Shown in pieces: positions 51,602 through 60,792 of a stretch of 64,000 bases of DNA. The notes under the pieces are model-generated. The model made no database searches and was not told where the DNA came from. It saw nothing but the letters and a program-made list of their open reading frames with translations. This stretch comes from Hyphomicrobium sp. Its GTDB lineage: Bacteria; Pseudomonadota; Alphaproteobacteria; Rhizobiales; Hyphomicrobiaceae. Position numbers and translations under genes: made by a program. Location: positions 62,001 to 126,000 of the forward strand of contig JAFWGI010000016.1 of NCBI GenBank assembly GCA_017512425.1, in the 5' to 3' direction. Position 1 is the first letter of the stretch. The number at the start of each line of letters is the position of its first letter.

Positions 51602-52102
51602 TCAGGCCGGCTTCGCAATCGGCTTCTTATTGTTGCTGTTGGCCGGCATGGCCTCCATCGCCTTGGCACGCCGGTCCATTATCTGGACGGGCGTTGCGGA
51701 GGACAGCACCGTGCCTGCGCGCGTATCGACCTTGGAGCGGAACGTCTGCTTGAGCGTGTACTCCTCGCCCTTGAGACGCTCGGCGTCTTCCTTGGTGAAG
51801 GCTTCTGCGCCCGTAATGTTTGCGGCGGGCACATAGCGGTCGGACCCAAGATTGACCAGGGCAATCCCCTGCTCACGCAGCGCATCGAGTGATTCCTGAG
51901 CCAGCTTGGATGACTTGTCACCGAACTCGATGCGGACATTGACGCGGGCGGCATCGATGTCGATGCCCCTCTTCTCTTTCAGCGAATCCTTGGCGCGCGC
52001 CTTGTCTTCGTCTGTCATGGGGCGAATAAGACGAATAGTGTCGAGCGGTACGAGTTTGGTGATGCCTTCGTGTGTCGTGTACTTGAGTGCGTTGGTAGAC
52101 AT
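51602..52102 (-). CDS. hypothetical protein of the island, 166 residues
   Basis: This protein starts at the ATG at 52102 (aagaagg upstream). It has no signal or membrane segment. It includes YTTHEGITKLVPLDTIRLIRPMTDEDKARAKDSLKEKRGIDI and VLSSATPVQIMDRRAKAMEA, mainly alpha/beta with charged helices. I do not recognise the family; the opening KLVPLDTIRLI is faintly reminiscent of ParB-type N-termini, too weak to call. It lies upstream of the ACP operon in the same orientation but has a separate promoter region. The 3' end is GC-rich. Confidence 0.55.
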   Translation of the reverse strand: MSTNALKYTTHEGITKLVPLDTIRLIRPMTDEDKARAKDSLKEKRGIDIDAARVNVRIEFGDKSSKLAQESLDALREQGIALVNLGSDRYVPAANITGAEAFTKEDAERLKGEEYTLKQTFRSKVDTRAGTVLSSATPVQIMDRRAKAMEAMPANSNNKKPIAKPA

Positions 52103-52297
52103 GAACATCCTTCTTCTTGTAGGGGTTAAACCGAAGAGGATGATGGCAATCTGGTCGCGCGTGTCACGGTGCAGCGCAGCAATAAACGCTATGGAAATCG
52201 CGGACGCATTTGTCTCCTGCCCAGCTGTTAACGCGGCTTAACCGACAAACCCGCGCAGATCGCTCAAGGTCGAAAGACCCGGCGATTCGGAGCCCCC

Positions 52298-53110
52298 ATG
52301 CGCTGCCACTACATGAGCGACCTGCATCTGGAAGGACAAGGCTTCCGGCATCAGCTGCCAGGCGGCGACGTGCTTATCCTTGCGGGTGACTTCTGCCACG
52401 CAAGCGCGCTCGATCCCGCACGAACCGACCCCTACAGCGTCAAGCAGCGGGATCGGATTCTGCGTCTAGTCGACGAAGCCTTAAAGGCATTCGTGCATGT
52501 AATCTTGGTAGCGGGAAACCATGAGCATTACGGCGGTGTGTTCGAAGACACCGTTCCCCTTCTCCGCAAGCATCTCGCAGGCGTGAGCGTTCTCGATGAC
52601 GAAAGCATCGAGATTGAAGGCGTGCGGTTTTTCGGGACCACGCTCTGGACCGACCTCGCCGGCCGCGATGAAATCGCCTCTGAACGAATACGCCGTGGGA
52701 TGGGGGAGTATTTCTTCGCGAAGACGCGACGAGCGAATGGTGACGGCCAAAACGCATCGACCAAACTGCTGCCCGCAAGCACGCTTGCTGCACACGACAG
52801 GGCCGTTGCGGAGCTGCGAGGCCTGGCAGCCCTGCCTGACAGACCGACCGTCATCGTCAGTCACCATGCGCCGAGCTTGCAGAGCCTGAACCCGTTTCAC
52901 AGGGGCAACGGTCTCGACGGAGCGTTTGCAAGCGATCTGGATGATGTCATCGCAGGTTTGCCGAACACGCCGTACTGGGTTCACGGCCACACGCATGTTC
53001 GCAAAAAGTACCGCGTCGGAAGCACGACGGTATTGGCCAACTGCCGGGGTTTCGACGGGAAGGATTTGTCGGCGCGCGGCTTCAGCCCAGACTGCTATTT
53101 CGACATATGA
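52298..53110 (+). CDS. calcineurin-like metallophosphoesterase
   Basis: This 270-residue protein shows all metal-binding motifs of the family: MSDLHLEGQ (Asp, His), LILAGDFCH (Asp), VAGNHEHYGG (Asn-His), VSHHAP (His) and VHGHTHVR (two His). It is cytoplasmic and short, close to the UDP-sugar/phosphodiesterase subgroup used as stand-alone enzymes and in defence islands. The substrate could be a nucleotide, nucleic acid or phosphoprotein. Its stop overlaps the convergent hypothetical gene by 16 bp. Confidence 0.85.
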   Translation: MRCHYMSDLHLEGQGFRHQLPGGDVLILAGDFCHASALDPARTDPYSVKQRDRILRLVDEALKAFVHVILVAGNHEHYGGVFEDTVPLLRKHLAGVSVLDDESIEIEGVRFFGTTLWTDLAGRDEIASERIRRGMGEYFFAKTRRANGDGQNASTKLLPASTLAAHDRAVAELRGLAALPDRPTVIVSHHAPSLQSLNPFHRGNGLDGAFASDLDDVIAGLPNTPYWVHGHTHVRKKYRVGSTTVLANCRGFDGKDLSARGFSPDCYFDI

Positions 53111-53436
53111 ATGCGATCTGCGCGGTCTACGACAGGCAGATGCCGATCAGATACGAAAACATCCAGCCGGTAGAGCGCGCCGATTTCGGCGTCGCGCATG
53201 TCGTCGCCTCCGAGAGCGGGCATGAAGCCACGGTACGATTCGAAGACGAGCACAAAGCGCGTCGTTGATTCCGGATCTGCGAAAAAGCACGCGAGGTTAT
53301 CGTCGATCCAGGCTTTCGCGGAGAGGATAGCCTTGGCTTTCGTCATGCTCTCTATGGGAAAGTCGTATTCTTCCAGCTCGGCAAATGCGTGATGCTGTTC
53401 GAGAGGAATAATGTCGGGATGGACGGCAGTTTTCAT
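53095..53436 (-). CDS. hypothetical protein, 113 residues
   Basis: The start at ATG 53436 (MKTAVHPD) gives a 113-residue protein with no known motif. It has an acidic and aromatic character (FAELEEYDFPIESMTKAKAILSAKAWIDDNLACFFADPESTTRFVLVFESY). It lies between the SMC-like ATPase gene and the convergent metallophosphoesterase gene, in the ATPase orientation, and may be its downstream partner. Confidence 0.5.
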   Translation of the reverse strand: MKTAVHPDIIPLEQHHAFAELEEYDFPIESMTKAKAILSAKAWIDDNLACFFADPESTTRFVLVFESYRGFMPALGGDDMRDAEIGALYRLDVFVSDRHLPVVDRADRIHMSK

Positions 53437-53583
53437 GCGGATGCAATATAGCCAATCGCAAGACGTGCTCACGCTGCTCTGCAGCATCCCGCAAGGGATC
53501 GAAGCCGCATGGCGGAAACCCGCCTTTTCGGGGTTCCGTTCACGAGAGCCCGGTCCGCCGGGTAGGGCGGACGCGGCCATCAC

Positions 53584-56037
53584 TTACTTCTGCTTCATCT
53601 TCAAATTGAGATTGATGGCCATACAGGAGCAGCGCAAGGACTCGGGCTTGGGTCCCTTGGGCAAAATCGAAATCGGCGAGCTACAGGCTTCGCACCAGAA
53701 CTGAGACAACAGTTTTTTGAACGCCGCGACAACCGGCACGAAATCGTTCTTCCCGAAATTCGCCCACTCATTGAAATGCACGGCCTTGTTGACCGCCCAA
53801 TCCTCTTCGCCCTTCACGGTATTAGCTTCCTTCAGATCGGCTTTGCGCTTCGCGGCGTCGTCTTTTTGAGCCTGATTGTTCCACGAGTTCGCGGCCTCCG
53901 CAGCCTTGCCCAGCAGAGTGTTCAACTGACCGATCACGCTCGGCAGAAGGTCGCCCAGATCATAGGCACCGTCCGCCTTGAACACCGCCCGCGCACAAAG
54001 ATCGTCAGCGATCATGGGAACAACGAACTCGACATGATTGCGGAGCATCGCCGCCGCCTCTGCGATCCTGTTCTTGGCAACGGCGTTGTCGATCTCGATC
54101 CAGATCCCGTCATCAGATTCCACGACAGGTCCCGTTTCGACCGACCAGTTCTGAAACACAAGCGACGTCTTCCGGCTCACGAGGCCAGCTTTTTCCATCT
54201 GCTTCGCCCATAGCCGGTCATGGGTCGTAATCACGAACTGCGTGTTGGGGAACTTGTCTTTGAGCAGCTTGCAGAACTGACGGCGGTGGCCGACGTCAAC
54301 GGACATCACGACGTCATCCATCAGCGCAAACAGGAATCGGTCGCCGAGCAGGCGCTTCATCAGGGCGAGATACAGGCAGACACCCATGCCGTCCTGGTGG
54401 CCCTCACTGTGAAAAGCACCCGGCGGATACATGCCAAAATCATAGAAATTCACATCGAGGTCGAGCTTGCCCGCATCCGGCGTCAACTTGGCGGTGAACT
54501 GCTCTTCGTCGCCTTCGTTGATAAGCCGGTAGAACGTGCAGAAGTCTTCCTGCACGTCCTCGTAGAGCTTGTTCAGCTCCCTCTCCATCACGCCGCAATA
54601 GGTATCGTAAGCCAGCTTCGCCTGATCGGCGGCGCGTGTAGCCGTCTTCAACGCACGCAAGCCCTTGCGGTAATCCTCAATGCGGACCTGAGCAGTCGTG
54701 AGAAACGTCTGGGCGTCTGTCTTGGCGCTCTGGTCGGGCTTCGCCTCTACCTTCGCGGTCAGTGCCTTCAGCGCGTCAGGCACTTCGGCTGGTAATTCCG
54801 CCCAACCCTTGGTGATGCGATCCTTCAGTCCGGCGATGCCGTCAAAGGTCGTGAGAGCCGTGCGCAACCGCTCCAGATCCTTGCTCCACCCTGACAACAA
54901 GGCGGCGCGCTCCGCCTCGCCTTCAGCAGTCGCCAACTTGATGGCAGGAGCGAGGACCGAAACGATCTTCGCCGCTTCGCGTCCGAGATCGGCGCCCGAC
55001 AGCAGCAGGGCCTCGTGGAGTTTGCCGGCTTCTTTCGATTTCTCAAGCTTCACGCGAAGATGTTCGCGCAAGTCGCCTTCATTCTCCCATTCGTGATCGC
55101 AGAGCGGACAGGTCGGCCCGTCTACGAGTGACAGACCCTTGTCGATGAGTGCGCGCCGCTGCAAGGCGTTGAGGAGAGCGGGGTCTTCTTCAAGCCGCTT
55201 CAACCCATCGAGCATAGAAGTCGCTTCCTTCTTGCCCACGGCTGCAATGCCCGCGACAGCGTCGGTGGCCGCCTTCAGCTCGCGGAGCGCGGACTGCTTG
55301 TTGAACTCAGGAGCCTTGTCGCCTTCGGCTACGCCGGCATCGAGTTTGGTGTTTACTTCAAGTTTTTCGATGGGCGCCAACTCAAGCGCCTTACGACGTT
55401 CATTGACGACATCAAGCACATCCGCCTGACCGAAGTTTTCAACCTTCAAGTGGAGCATGAGGGCTCTGCGGCGGTCGTCCACCGTGCCCTCTGCGTTCGT
55501 CTGAACTCCCTTGAGCCGGTTTTGCGCTGTGTTGAGGGACGCGCGCGTATCCCCGATGCTGTCGAGCTTCAGGATAATCTGGATATCCTGGGATCGCTTT
55601 GTGGGCTCGGTGATGATGTACTGAAGCACTTCGCGCCGTGAGAGTGTGATCTCAGGGTGGTCCGCCACCTCCGCGAAAGCCGCGACGATATCGGCATCGT
55701 TCGGTTCGATGGTCGGCGCGCGCGGCGCAGAAATTTTGCGGGTGATCGTCCCGCTCTTGTTCAGCTTGGGGAAGAACACCTTGAGCATTACAAACGCAGC
55801 ACCGGGAAACTTGACTTTGTCGACATGCGGGCCGTGGTCCTTGATACTGAGCTGCTTCGAACCCTTTCCCGACAAACGGCCGATATCGCCGGTCAATCCG
55901 AACTCGATAGCGTCGATCACCCCGCTCTTGCCGGAACCGTTTGGGCCGGAGATGGCAAAGGTCTTCCCGGCAAAATCGATGTCGAGCTTGCGGATGCCCC
56001 GCACTTCCTCGATATGCGCGGTTTCGAGCTTGATCAT
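53584..56037 (-). CDS. SMC/Rad50-like AAA ATPase with zinc hook
   Basis: This 817-residue protein starts with an SMC/RecF-type ATPase head: Walker A GPNGSGKS (31-38), then a coiled-coil region with a CPLC zinc hook at about residue 320 (GPTCPLCDHEWENEGDL). The ABC signature HSEGHQDGMG and Walker B FALMDDVVMSVD are at about 560-610. A second Cys cluster near the C-terminus (WCEACSS ... LRCSC) suggests a zinc ribbon. Such stand-alone SMC-like ATPases occur in many defence systems. Its start overlaps the stop of a 58-residue gene by 4 bp. Confidence 0.85.
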   Translation of the reverse strand: MIKLETAHIEEVRGIRKLDIDFAGKTFAISGPNGSGKSGVIDAIEFGLTGDIGRLSGKGSKQLSIKDHGPHVDKVKFPGAAFVMLKVFFPKLNKSGTITRKISAPRAPTIEPNDADIVAAFAEVADHPEITLSRREVLQYIITEPTKRSQDIQIILKLDSIGDTRASLNTAQNRLKGVQTNAEGTVDDRRRALMLHLKVENFGQADVLDVVNERRKALELAPIEKLEVNTKLDAGVAEGDKAPEFNKQSALRELKAATDAVAGIAAVGKKEATSMLDGLKRLEEDPALLNALQRRALIDKGLSLVDGPTCPLCDHEWENEGDLREHLRVKLEKSKEAGKLHEALLLSGADLGREAAKIVSVLAPAIKLATAEGEAERAALLSGWSKDLERLRTALTTFDGIAGLKDRITKGWAELPAEVPDALKALTAKVEAKPDQSAKTDAQTFLTTAQVRIEDYRKGLRALKTATRAADQAKLAYDTYCGVMERELNKLYEDVQEDFCTFYRLINEGDEEQFTAKLTPDAGKLDLDVNFYDFGMYPPGAFHSEGHQDGMGVCLYLALMKRLLGDRFLFALMDDVVMSVDVGHRRQFCKLLKDKFPNTQFVITTHDRLWAKQMEKAGLVSRKTSLVFQNWSVETGPVVESDDGIWIEIDNAVAKNRIAEAAAMLRNHVEFVVPMIADDLCARAVFKADGAYDLGDLLPSVIGQLNTLLGKAAEAANSWNNQAQKDDAAKRKADLKEANTVKGEEDWAVNKAVHFNEWANFGKNDFVPVVAAFKKLLSQFWCEACSSPISILPKGPKPESLRCSCMAINLNLKMKQK

Positions 56038-56210
56038 TTCGCCTCCTGGTCGGGAGGCGACGTGAAGATCTTCACGAGGTCATCAACTTTCGGTTTGCCG
56101 CCAGCATCCAGCAGCGCCTGAAGCTGCGCGACGACATGCGGCTCGACTTCCTTGATCTCTTTGAGACTATCGAAGAATTTCTTAGCGATGGTGTCCTGCA
56201 ATGTAGACAT
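56034..56210 (-). CDS. 58-residue partner of the SMC-like ATPase
   Basis: This small gene opens at ATG 56210 (MSTLQDTIAKKFFDSLKE) and ends in a TGA overlapping the ATG of the SMC-like ATPase (ATGA). It is a helical, slightly acidic protein with a mid region VEPHVVAQLQALLDAGGKPKVDDLVKIF and no known motif. The tight coupling suggests a stoichiometric subunit. It recalls small middle components coupled to SMC-like ATPases in ABC-three-component systems, though no sequence similarity can be claimed. Confidence 0.65.
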   Translation of the reverse strand: MSTLQDTIAKKFFDSLKEIKEVEPHVVAQLQALLDAGGKPKVDDLVKIFTSPPDQEAK

Positions 56211-56449
56211 GGCCCCTCCCCGTCGAACGGCTCAATTGCCGTTGAGGCGCTGATGAACAGAATCGATTCGCTCTAGCAACAGCGTCATTATAGCCGTGAA
56301 CGGCGTGGCGACGAAATCTCGAGACAGTATGCGTCTGGCTAGAAGACCGATGGCGGAAGCCTGCCGCTCCTGAATCTGGAAACTCTGTGTATCTGGACAT
56401 GCGATACCCTGAACGCCATGCTCCAGTAACCACAGAAGATGGAGCCTGA

Positions 56450-57541
56450 ATGCACGCGGAAGACCCAGGAACGCGCCCAGAGACGATGCGCTACACGTAC
56501 GTGAGTGCCTGGAAAGTCATCGGCGGCATCACCATGGCGGCGGCAGACGCGCCGCGTGTGCTGCATGAGACCGATCAATGCAAGATCACTCTCTCCTCCT
56601 CGCCAGACGACCATCTCGCGACCATCGACAAGGGTGCGGCGGCGGCCAATCTCCTGCTTCGTGGGCTATTCAATGCCGAGAAGTTTCCTGACCCAGCTGC
56701 TGCCATCGCCGGTCAGATGGAGAAGATGCGCACGGAACGCATGGGTAAGTCTGCTTCCGTCACCGTGCTTGTCATTGAAGCCTTCGGAACATGTGAAGCG
56801 GCCATCGGAAAGACGAATGAAGTTGACGGCATCGTCTTGACCTTTGACGCCATCGACAAAGCCGCAATCCGCGCAGCGCAAAAGGAGCAGATCGATTCAG
56901 CCAAGCTGGCGCTTGCCTTCGAGAGCGAGCCCCCTTCCCGTCTGGAGAAATTCACGGAAGGGATCTATATCACCGACGCGGCGGAGCGGACGATCTACAG
57001 CATCACGTTCCAGATGAATGCGCGTGGCTATGTCTCGTCGAGGGTCACGGATGAAGCGGCGCACCGGATATCAGAACGATTCATAGCGGTTGGCTCTCAA
57101 GCTGAGCTTCGCTCCATCTCCCGCCTCTACGCGCAAATGGCTGAGAATGAGGACGAGCCACTGAAGGCCTTTTTGTTCGGCTGGTCAGCACTTGAAATCC
57201 TGGTCGCCAAGATGTTCGTGGCGTTCGAAGAACAGTTCATGTCACCGCTGCTTGGCGGTTCGCAGACACGGCTTCGTGAGCGGTTCCTGCGCCGCGTGCG
57301 CGACGTGATGAAAGACAAATACAGGCTGGTAGAGAAATTCACCTGCGTAACGGTCGCATTATTCCCCGACGCAGCCGATACCGACGTCGATGGGTATCTG
57401 GAAAAGTTCGAGCGATTGAAGCGCATGCGCGACAAGCTTTTGCACGGAGAGGACATCCTACAGAATACGCTGCCTGTTCATGAGTTATCCGGCCTGTTAC
57501 GCTCCTACGTGCTGGCCTATCTCGACAGACCTGCAGCCTGA
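56450..57541 (+). CDS. HEPN-domain protein
   Basis: This 363-residue protein has an N-terminal beta-rich domain of about 190 residues. A C-terminal HEPN-like helical domain follows (EPLKAFLFGWSALEILVAKMF at about 245 and FERLKRMRDKLLHGEDILQ at about 325). The latter contains the Rx4H motif (RDKLLH) of HEPN ribonucleases. HEPN proteins act as toxins or defence effectors cleaving RNA. The gene is divergent from the SMC-like ATPase pair, with a 239-bp shared upstream region, and may act as the effector of that system. The N-terminal part matches no family I recognise. Confidence 0.7.
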   Translation: MHAEDPGTRPETMRYTYVSAWKVIGGITMAAADAPRVLHETDQCKITLSSSPDDHLATIDKGAAAANLLLRGLFNAEKFPDPAAAIAGQMEKMRTERMGKSASVTVLVIEAFGTCEAAIGKTNEVDGIVLTFDAIDKAAIRAAQKEQIDSAKLALAFESEPPSRLEKFTEGIYITDAAERTIYSITFQMNARGYVSSRVTDEAAHRISERFIAVGSQAELRSISRLYAQMAENEDEPLKAFLFGWSALEILVAKMFVAFEEQFMSPLLGGSQTRLRERFLRRVRDVMKDKYRLVEKFTCVTVALFPDAADTDVDGYLEKFERLKRMRDKLLHGEDILQNTLPVHELSGLLRSYVLAYLDRPAA

Positions 57542-57840
57542 CAGAAAAGATCAGCTTAGTAAAAGTGGCTGTTGCGCGCCGACCGTCGGTCACACCGGTT
57601 CGACTAAGATCCGTATCCTTGATCGAATTAGTCGGCCTTAACTCAAGCGAGCCCCCGATGATCGGTTAGGACCGCGGTTGGTGTAGTTGAGAGCGACCCC
57701 AGGCGTATCCGACAAGGTCGCGGCGGACGCAGCTTATCCACCGAAAGCCACAAGCGCTCAGCAATCGACGTCGTGATTCGCGCGAACTCATAGATCGCTT
57801 TAGCGCGGACCCGTGCCGCCGCCGCGATAACGCCCAGACA
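57542..57840. other. non-coding region after the HEPN gene
   Basis: This stretch of about 300 bp has no convincing gene. On the minus strand one frame (ARVRAKAIYEFARITTSIAERLWLSV) looks vaguely protein-like but has no start or ribosome site. It marks the change from the defence region to the stress/redox genes and could hold a degraded gene. Confidence 0.3.
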
Positions 57841-58365
57841 CTACGAGCCATCACTATTATCGAAAGCTTGATTACCGCCAGGCTCAGGAAGCGCCAGCTC
57901 CGGAAATTGCCGTCGGACATGATCTAGCTTCGGTTCGATGCTCCGGCGGCAAAATGGCCTGCTCGGATCGGTTCGATAGTAGTTTTGGTAACGCTCGTCC
58001 GACGCCCTGAAACTTCTAAACGGAAGAACCAGAGTATGCACCGCCTTGCCGGCCTCCTCGGCGAATCGGACTATCGCCAGTTCGGCCTCATGCCGCTGGC
58101 TGTCGTCGAAGATGTAGATCGCGCTGCGGTACTTGCTGCCAGGTGAGCAGGCCCGAGTGGCGGAATGCGTTCTGAGATGCACATCGCACAGCGTGGCCAA
58201 CGGGATAACCGATGGATCGAAGGTGACGATCACGCCTTCTGACCAGGTGTCTGCCGGCGCGTCCGATTGGACATAACCCTGGGCGACCTCAGCGACACCG
58301 CGCAAAGCCTGGAACACCCCTTCTGTGCACCAATGGCATCCCCCTCCCAAGCCGACCTTCACCAT
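57841..58365 (-). CDS. msrA: peptide methionine sulfoxide reductase A
   Basis: This 174-residue protein has the MsrA active site GGGCHWCTEGVFQALRGV, where the catalytic Cys stands in GCHWC (usually GCFWC). Downstream motifs YVQSDAPADTWSEGVIVTFDPSVI and SATRACSPGSKYRSAIYIFDDSQ correspond to YSGG/HDPT and RQG-DxGxQYRS segments in shifted form. It reduces methionine-S-sulfoxide in damaged proteins using thioredoxin. It lies 54 bp after the Dps gene in the same orientation. The start taken is ATG 58365 with a ggaag site; a GTG two codons earlier is open. Confidence 0.85.
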   Translation of the reverse strand: MVKVGLGGGCHWCTEGVFQALRGVAEVAQGYVQSDAPADTWSEGVIVTFDPSVIPLATLCDVHLRTHSATRACSPGSKYRSAIYIFDDSQRHEAELAIVRFAEEAGKAVHTLVLPFRSFRASDERYQNYYRTDPSRPFCRRSIEPKLDHVRRQFPELALPEPGGNQAFDNSDGS

Positions 58366-58419
58366 CTTCACCTTCCACGCCTGGGCGTCATTCCTGACTT
58401 AGGTCTGCCCGGCGCAGAC

Positions 58420-58935
58420 TTATCGGCTGATCTCGAAGAGGAACCACGCGCGGCGTTCCGCTTCGTCCGTCCAGGTATCGATCAGGCCAGACGTCGCATT
58501 ATCCTTCGCCGCGTCCGCAACTTCCTTTGCGCGGCGAAGCAGCTCAACCATATGGAGATTGTCGGCGCGCAGCTCGCCCAGCATATCCTGCGGCGTCACG
58601 AACTCAGCATCATTATCCTTGATCGTCTGGTGGCGAGCGATATCCCCGATCGATCGAATGGTTGTGTTGCCCGTCTTCCGGGCGCGCTCGGCGATCGCAT
58701 CAGTGGCGGCAAGGATCTGTCCGGCCTGCTCATCGAGGAGCAGGTGATAGTCCCTGAAGTAGGGTCCGGAGACATGCCAGTGGAAATTTTTCGTCTTGAT
58801 GTAGAGCGCATAGCTGTCCGAGAGGATGATCTTCAGAGCCTCAGCGACGGTCATCGCCGCGCATTCGTCGAGATCAGAAGGTGTCGGAACGGTCGAAGCA
58901 TTTGTTTTCGTCATCGCCTGGACTTTCTCAATCAT
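58420..58935 (-). CDS. dps: Dps-family DNA-protecting ferritin
   Basis: This 171-residue protein shows Dps features: YALYIKTKNFHWHVSGPYFRDYHLLLDEQAGQILAATDAIAERARKTG with ferroxidase ligands His, Asp and Glu (NFHWHV, DYHLLLDEQ), followed by MLGELRADNLHMVELLRRAKEV. Dps dodecamers bind DNA and store iron, protecting against peroxide in stationary phase. The exact start is unclear between 58935 and 58914 (MTKTNAS). It precedes msrA and probably belongs to the general stress regulon. Confidence 0.85.
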   Translation of the reverse strand: MIEKVQAMTKTNASTVPTPSDLDECAAMTVAEALKIILSDSYALYIKTKNFHWHVSGPYFRDYHLLLDEQAGQILAATDAIAERARKTGNTTIRSIGDIARHQTIKDNDAEFVTPQDMLGELRADNLHMVELLRRAKEVADAAKDNATSGLIDTWTDEAERRAWFLFEISR

Positions 58936-59109
58936 GACTCATACGGGAGCCAGCACCGTCCCCACGGATGGCGACATGAAGAAAATGGATTCATCGTCAA
59001 ACGAAGTCCAATGATCAGCGACTATAGTTTCGATACCTCGCGCGACATGCGCAGGCGTAGAGGGCGGGCATCGCAGGCTCAAAGGTTGGCCAAGACCTCC
59101 TTGTGCCAG

Positions 59110-59376
59110 TTAGGAGTCCGGTCGGAAAGCCAGCACGAATGCCACGACCTTTTCCGCAGGCATCTCACACGGCTTGAGTGATGTTTTACCTGATGTCACG
59201 CGATACAAGTTGAAGCTGACAATGTCGGTTCCGGCCAACTCCCTGGCAAACAAACTGTTGCGACGTCCGTCCTCAGATCGCCGGACGGTCAAACCGAAAC
59301 GCCGGCCGTCGCAGGAGCCTTGGCTGTATCCCTCCGGAAGCTTTGCGAAAGCTGCCTCGAACTCGGCATGCTCCAT
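59110..59376 (-). CDS. small conserved hypothetical protein
   Basis: This 88-residue protein has a pattern often seen in small conserved proteins of Rhizobiales: EGYSQGSCDGRRFGLTVRRSEDGRRNSLFARELAGTDIVSFNLYRVTSGKTSLKPCEMPAEKVVAFVLAF. It has no signal peptide. Two cysteines (SCDG, KPCEMP) could be functional. The function is unknown. It sits between the Dps gene and the ferredoxin-reductase-like gene with gaps on both sides. Confidence 0.6.
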   Translation of the reverse strand: MEHAEFEAAFAKLPEGYSQGSCDGRRFGLTVRRSEDGRRNSLFARELAGTDIVSFNLYRVTSGKTSLKPCEMPAEKVVAFVLAFRPDS

Positions 59377-59447
59377 CTCATTGACCAGCGTTGGTTCGGA
59401 CCGACGCGCAGCATGTTCGAGGCAGCCACGCTAGATAGCCTGCGCTG

Positions 59448-60194
59448 CTAACCACCGTAGCGCTCGGTTTTGATAATGGAGGGGTCCAGGCCCGCCAGCA
59501 GCGCGCCATCGGTCGCGACGTTGACGAAACTGTTGGAACCGCAAATGAATACCTGCGTGGGCTTCCGGTAAAGCCGCGCTAAAACTTCCTGGACCATCAC
59601 GCCGTCGATTCTTCGCGCATAGTCCGATGCGCGGACAGGTTTATCGCGCGTGATTGCCAGCGCCAAGACAAACATCGGATCGCTAATCTCGAGGGAATAG
59701 AGCTCTTCTGAAAAGAGAACGTCCTCAGCGGTTCTTGCAGAGAGGAGCAGCGCGGTCGGCACGACCTGGGCCAGGGCGCGCCGCTGCCGGATCATTGCCA
59801 TCAACGGCACGAGGCCAGAACCTGCCCCGATCAACAGCACTGGATCTATGGCAGGTTCAGGCCACAGGAAATGGCCGCCGAGCGGACCACGAAGCTCGAT
59901 GTCGTCGCCAATCACCGCGACATCGTGAAAGAACTGCGAAACTTCCCCGTCCGGCAGGCGCTCGATCGCGAGCTCGATGGTCGGGGACGAGATTGCCCAA
60001 GACGCGATCGAGTAACTGCGCATTGCGCTGTAACCATCAGGCGCTGTCAGTCGGACATCGACGTGCTGACCCGCGATGTGGGCGAACGGTTTGCTCAACC
60101 GAAAGAAGAAGCTCTTGATACTCGGTGTTTGCTGGACGATTTCAGTGATCGCGCATGACTGCCACGGCACGGTCTGCGCCAGGTTTTCAGTCAT
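59448..60194 (-). CDS. ferredoxin-reductase-like FAD/NAD(P) oxidoreductase
   Basis: This 248-residue protein (start ATG 60194) has an FAD-binding domain with RSYSIAS (residues about 62-68), then a nucleotide-binding domain with LIGAGSGLVPLMAMIRQ and the C-terminal CGSNSFVNVATDGALL near the end (KTERYGG). There is no iron-sulfur domain of its own. It overlaps the sulfite-oxidase-like gene by 8 bp, so it probably passes electrons from NAD(P)H to that molybdoenzyme, or the reverse. Confidence 0.8.
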   Translation of the reverse strand: MTENLAQTVPWQSCAITEIVQQTPSIKSFFFRLSKPFAHIAGQHVDVRLTAPDGYSAMRSYSIASWAISSPTIELAIERLPDGEVSQFFHDVAVIGDDIELRGPLGGHFLWPEPAIDPVLLIGAGSGLVPLMAMIRQRRALAQVVPTALLLSARTAEDVLFSEELYSLEISDPMFVLALAITRDKPVRASDYARRIDGVMVQEVLARLYRKPTQVFICGSNSFVNVATDGALLAGLDPSIIKTERYGG

Positions 60195-60792
60195 TTGTGT
60201 ATCGCTGCTGGCGCCATGGATCGCCGTACATGTGATAGCCACGCAACTCCCAGAACCCCGCCTCGTCTCGGGCGGTGAATTGCAGCGCATTCACCCATTT
60301 GGCGGACTTCCAGAAGTAGAGGTGCGGAACCAAAAGGCGCGCCGGCCCTCCATGATCGCGCGGAAGCGGTTTGCCCGCATAGTTGAGCGCGACCATCGCT
60401 TTCCCTGAGAGCAAATCTGCAAGGGGTACGTTTGTTGAATATCCGTCGTAGCTGTGCGCCAGCACGAAATCGGTAGGCCGCTCAAGTCCGGCATCAGCAA
60501 GAATGTCTTCTACGAGCACTCCCTCCCATGTGGTATCCAGCTTGGTCCAGGACGTGACGCAGTGAATGTCTCTGGTCATTTTGGTTTTCGGTAGGGCGTT
60601 GAACGCGCTCCAATCCCAAACCTTGACCGGCTTCGGACCGATCTTGACAGTAAACTTCCAGTCGGAGGGCTCAACGCTTGGCGTTGGCCCCGCTGATAGA
60701 ACGGGGAAATTTTCCACGAGATGCTGCCCGGGCGGAATCCGATTTGACCCGTCGCCGCCAGAGCCGCGACCCTTGAATCCTCTGGTGACCAT
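60187..60792 (-). CDS. sulfite oxidase-like molybdopterin protein
   Basis: This 201-residue protein is the oxidoreductase molybdopterin-binding domain alone: VKVWDWSAFNALPKTKMTRDIHCVTSWTKLDTTWEGVLVEDILADAG, with the molybdenum-ligand Cys in IHCVTSW. It then reads LPRDHGGPARLLVPHLYFWKSAKWVNALQFT. Proteins of this subgroup are shorter than sulfite oxidases (no dimerization domain) and resemble MsrP-type reductases. There is no Tat signal, so it is presumably cytoplasmic. It forms a two-gene operon with the FAD reductase downstream. The substrate may be a sulfoxide; this is inference. Confidence 0.85.
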   Translation of the reverse strand: MVTRGFKGRGSGGDGSNRIPPGQHLVENFPVLSAGPTPSVEPSDWKFTVKIGPKPVKVWDWSAFNALPKTKMTRDIHCVTSWTKLDTTWEGVLVEDILADAGLERPTDFVLAHSYDGYSTNVPLADLLSGKAMVALNYAGKPLPRDHGGPARLLVPHLYFWKSAKWVNALQFTARDEAGFWELRGYHMYGDPWRQQRYTND

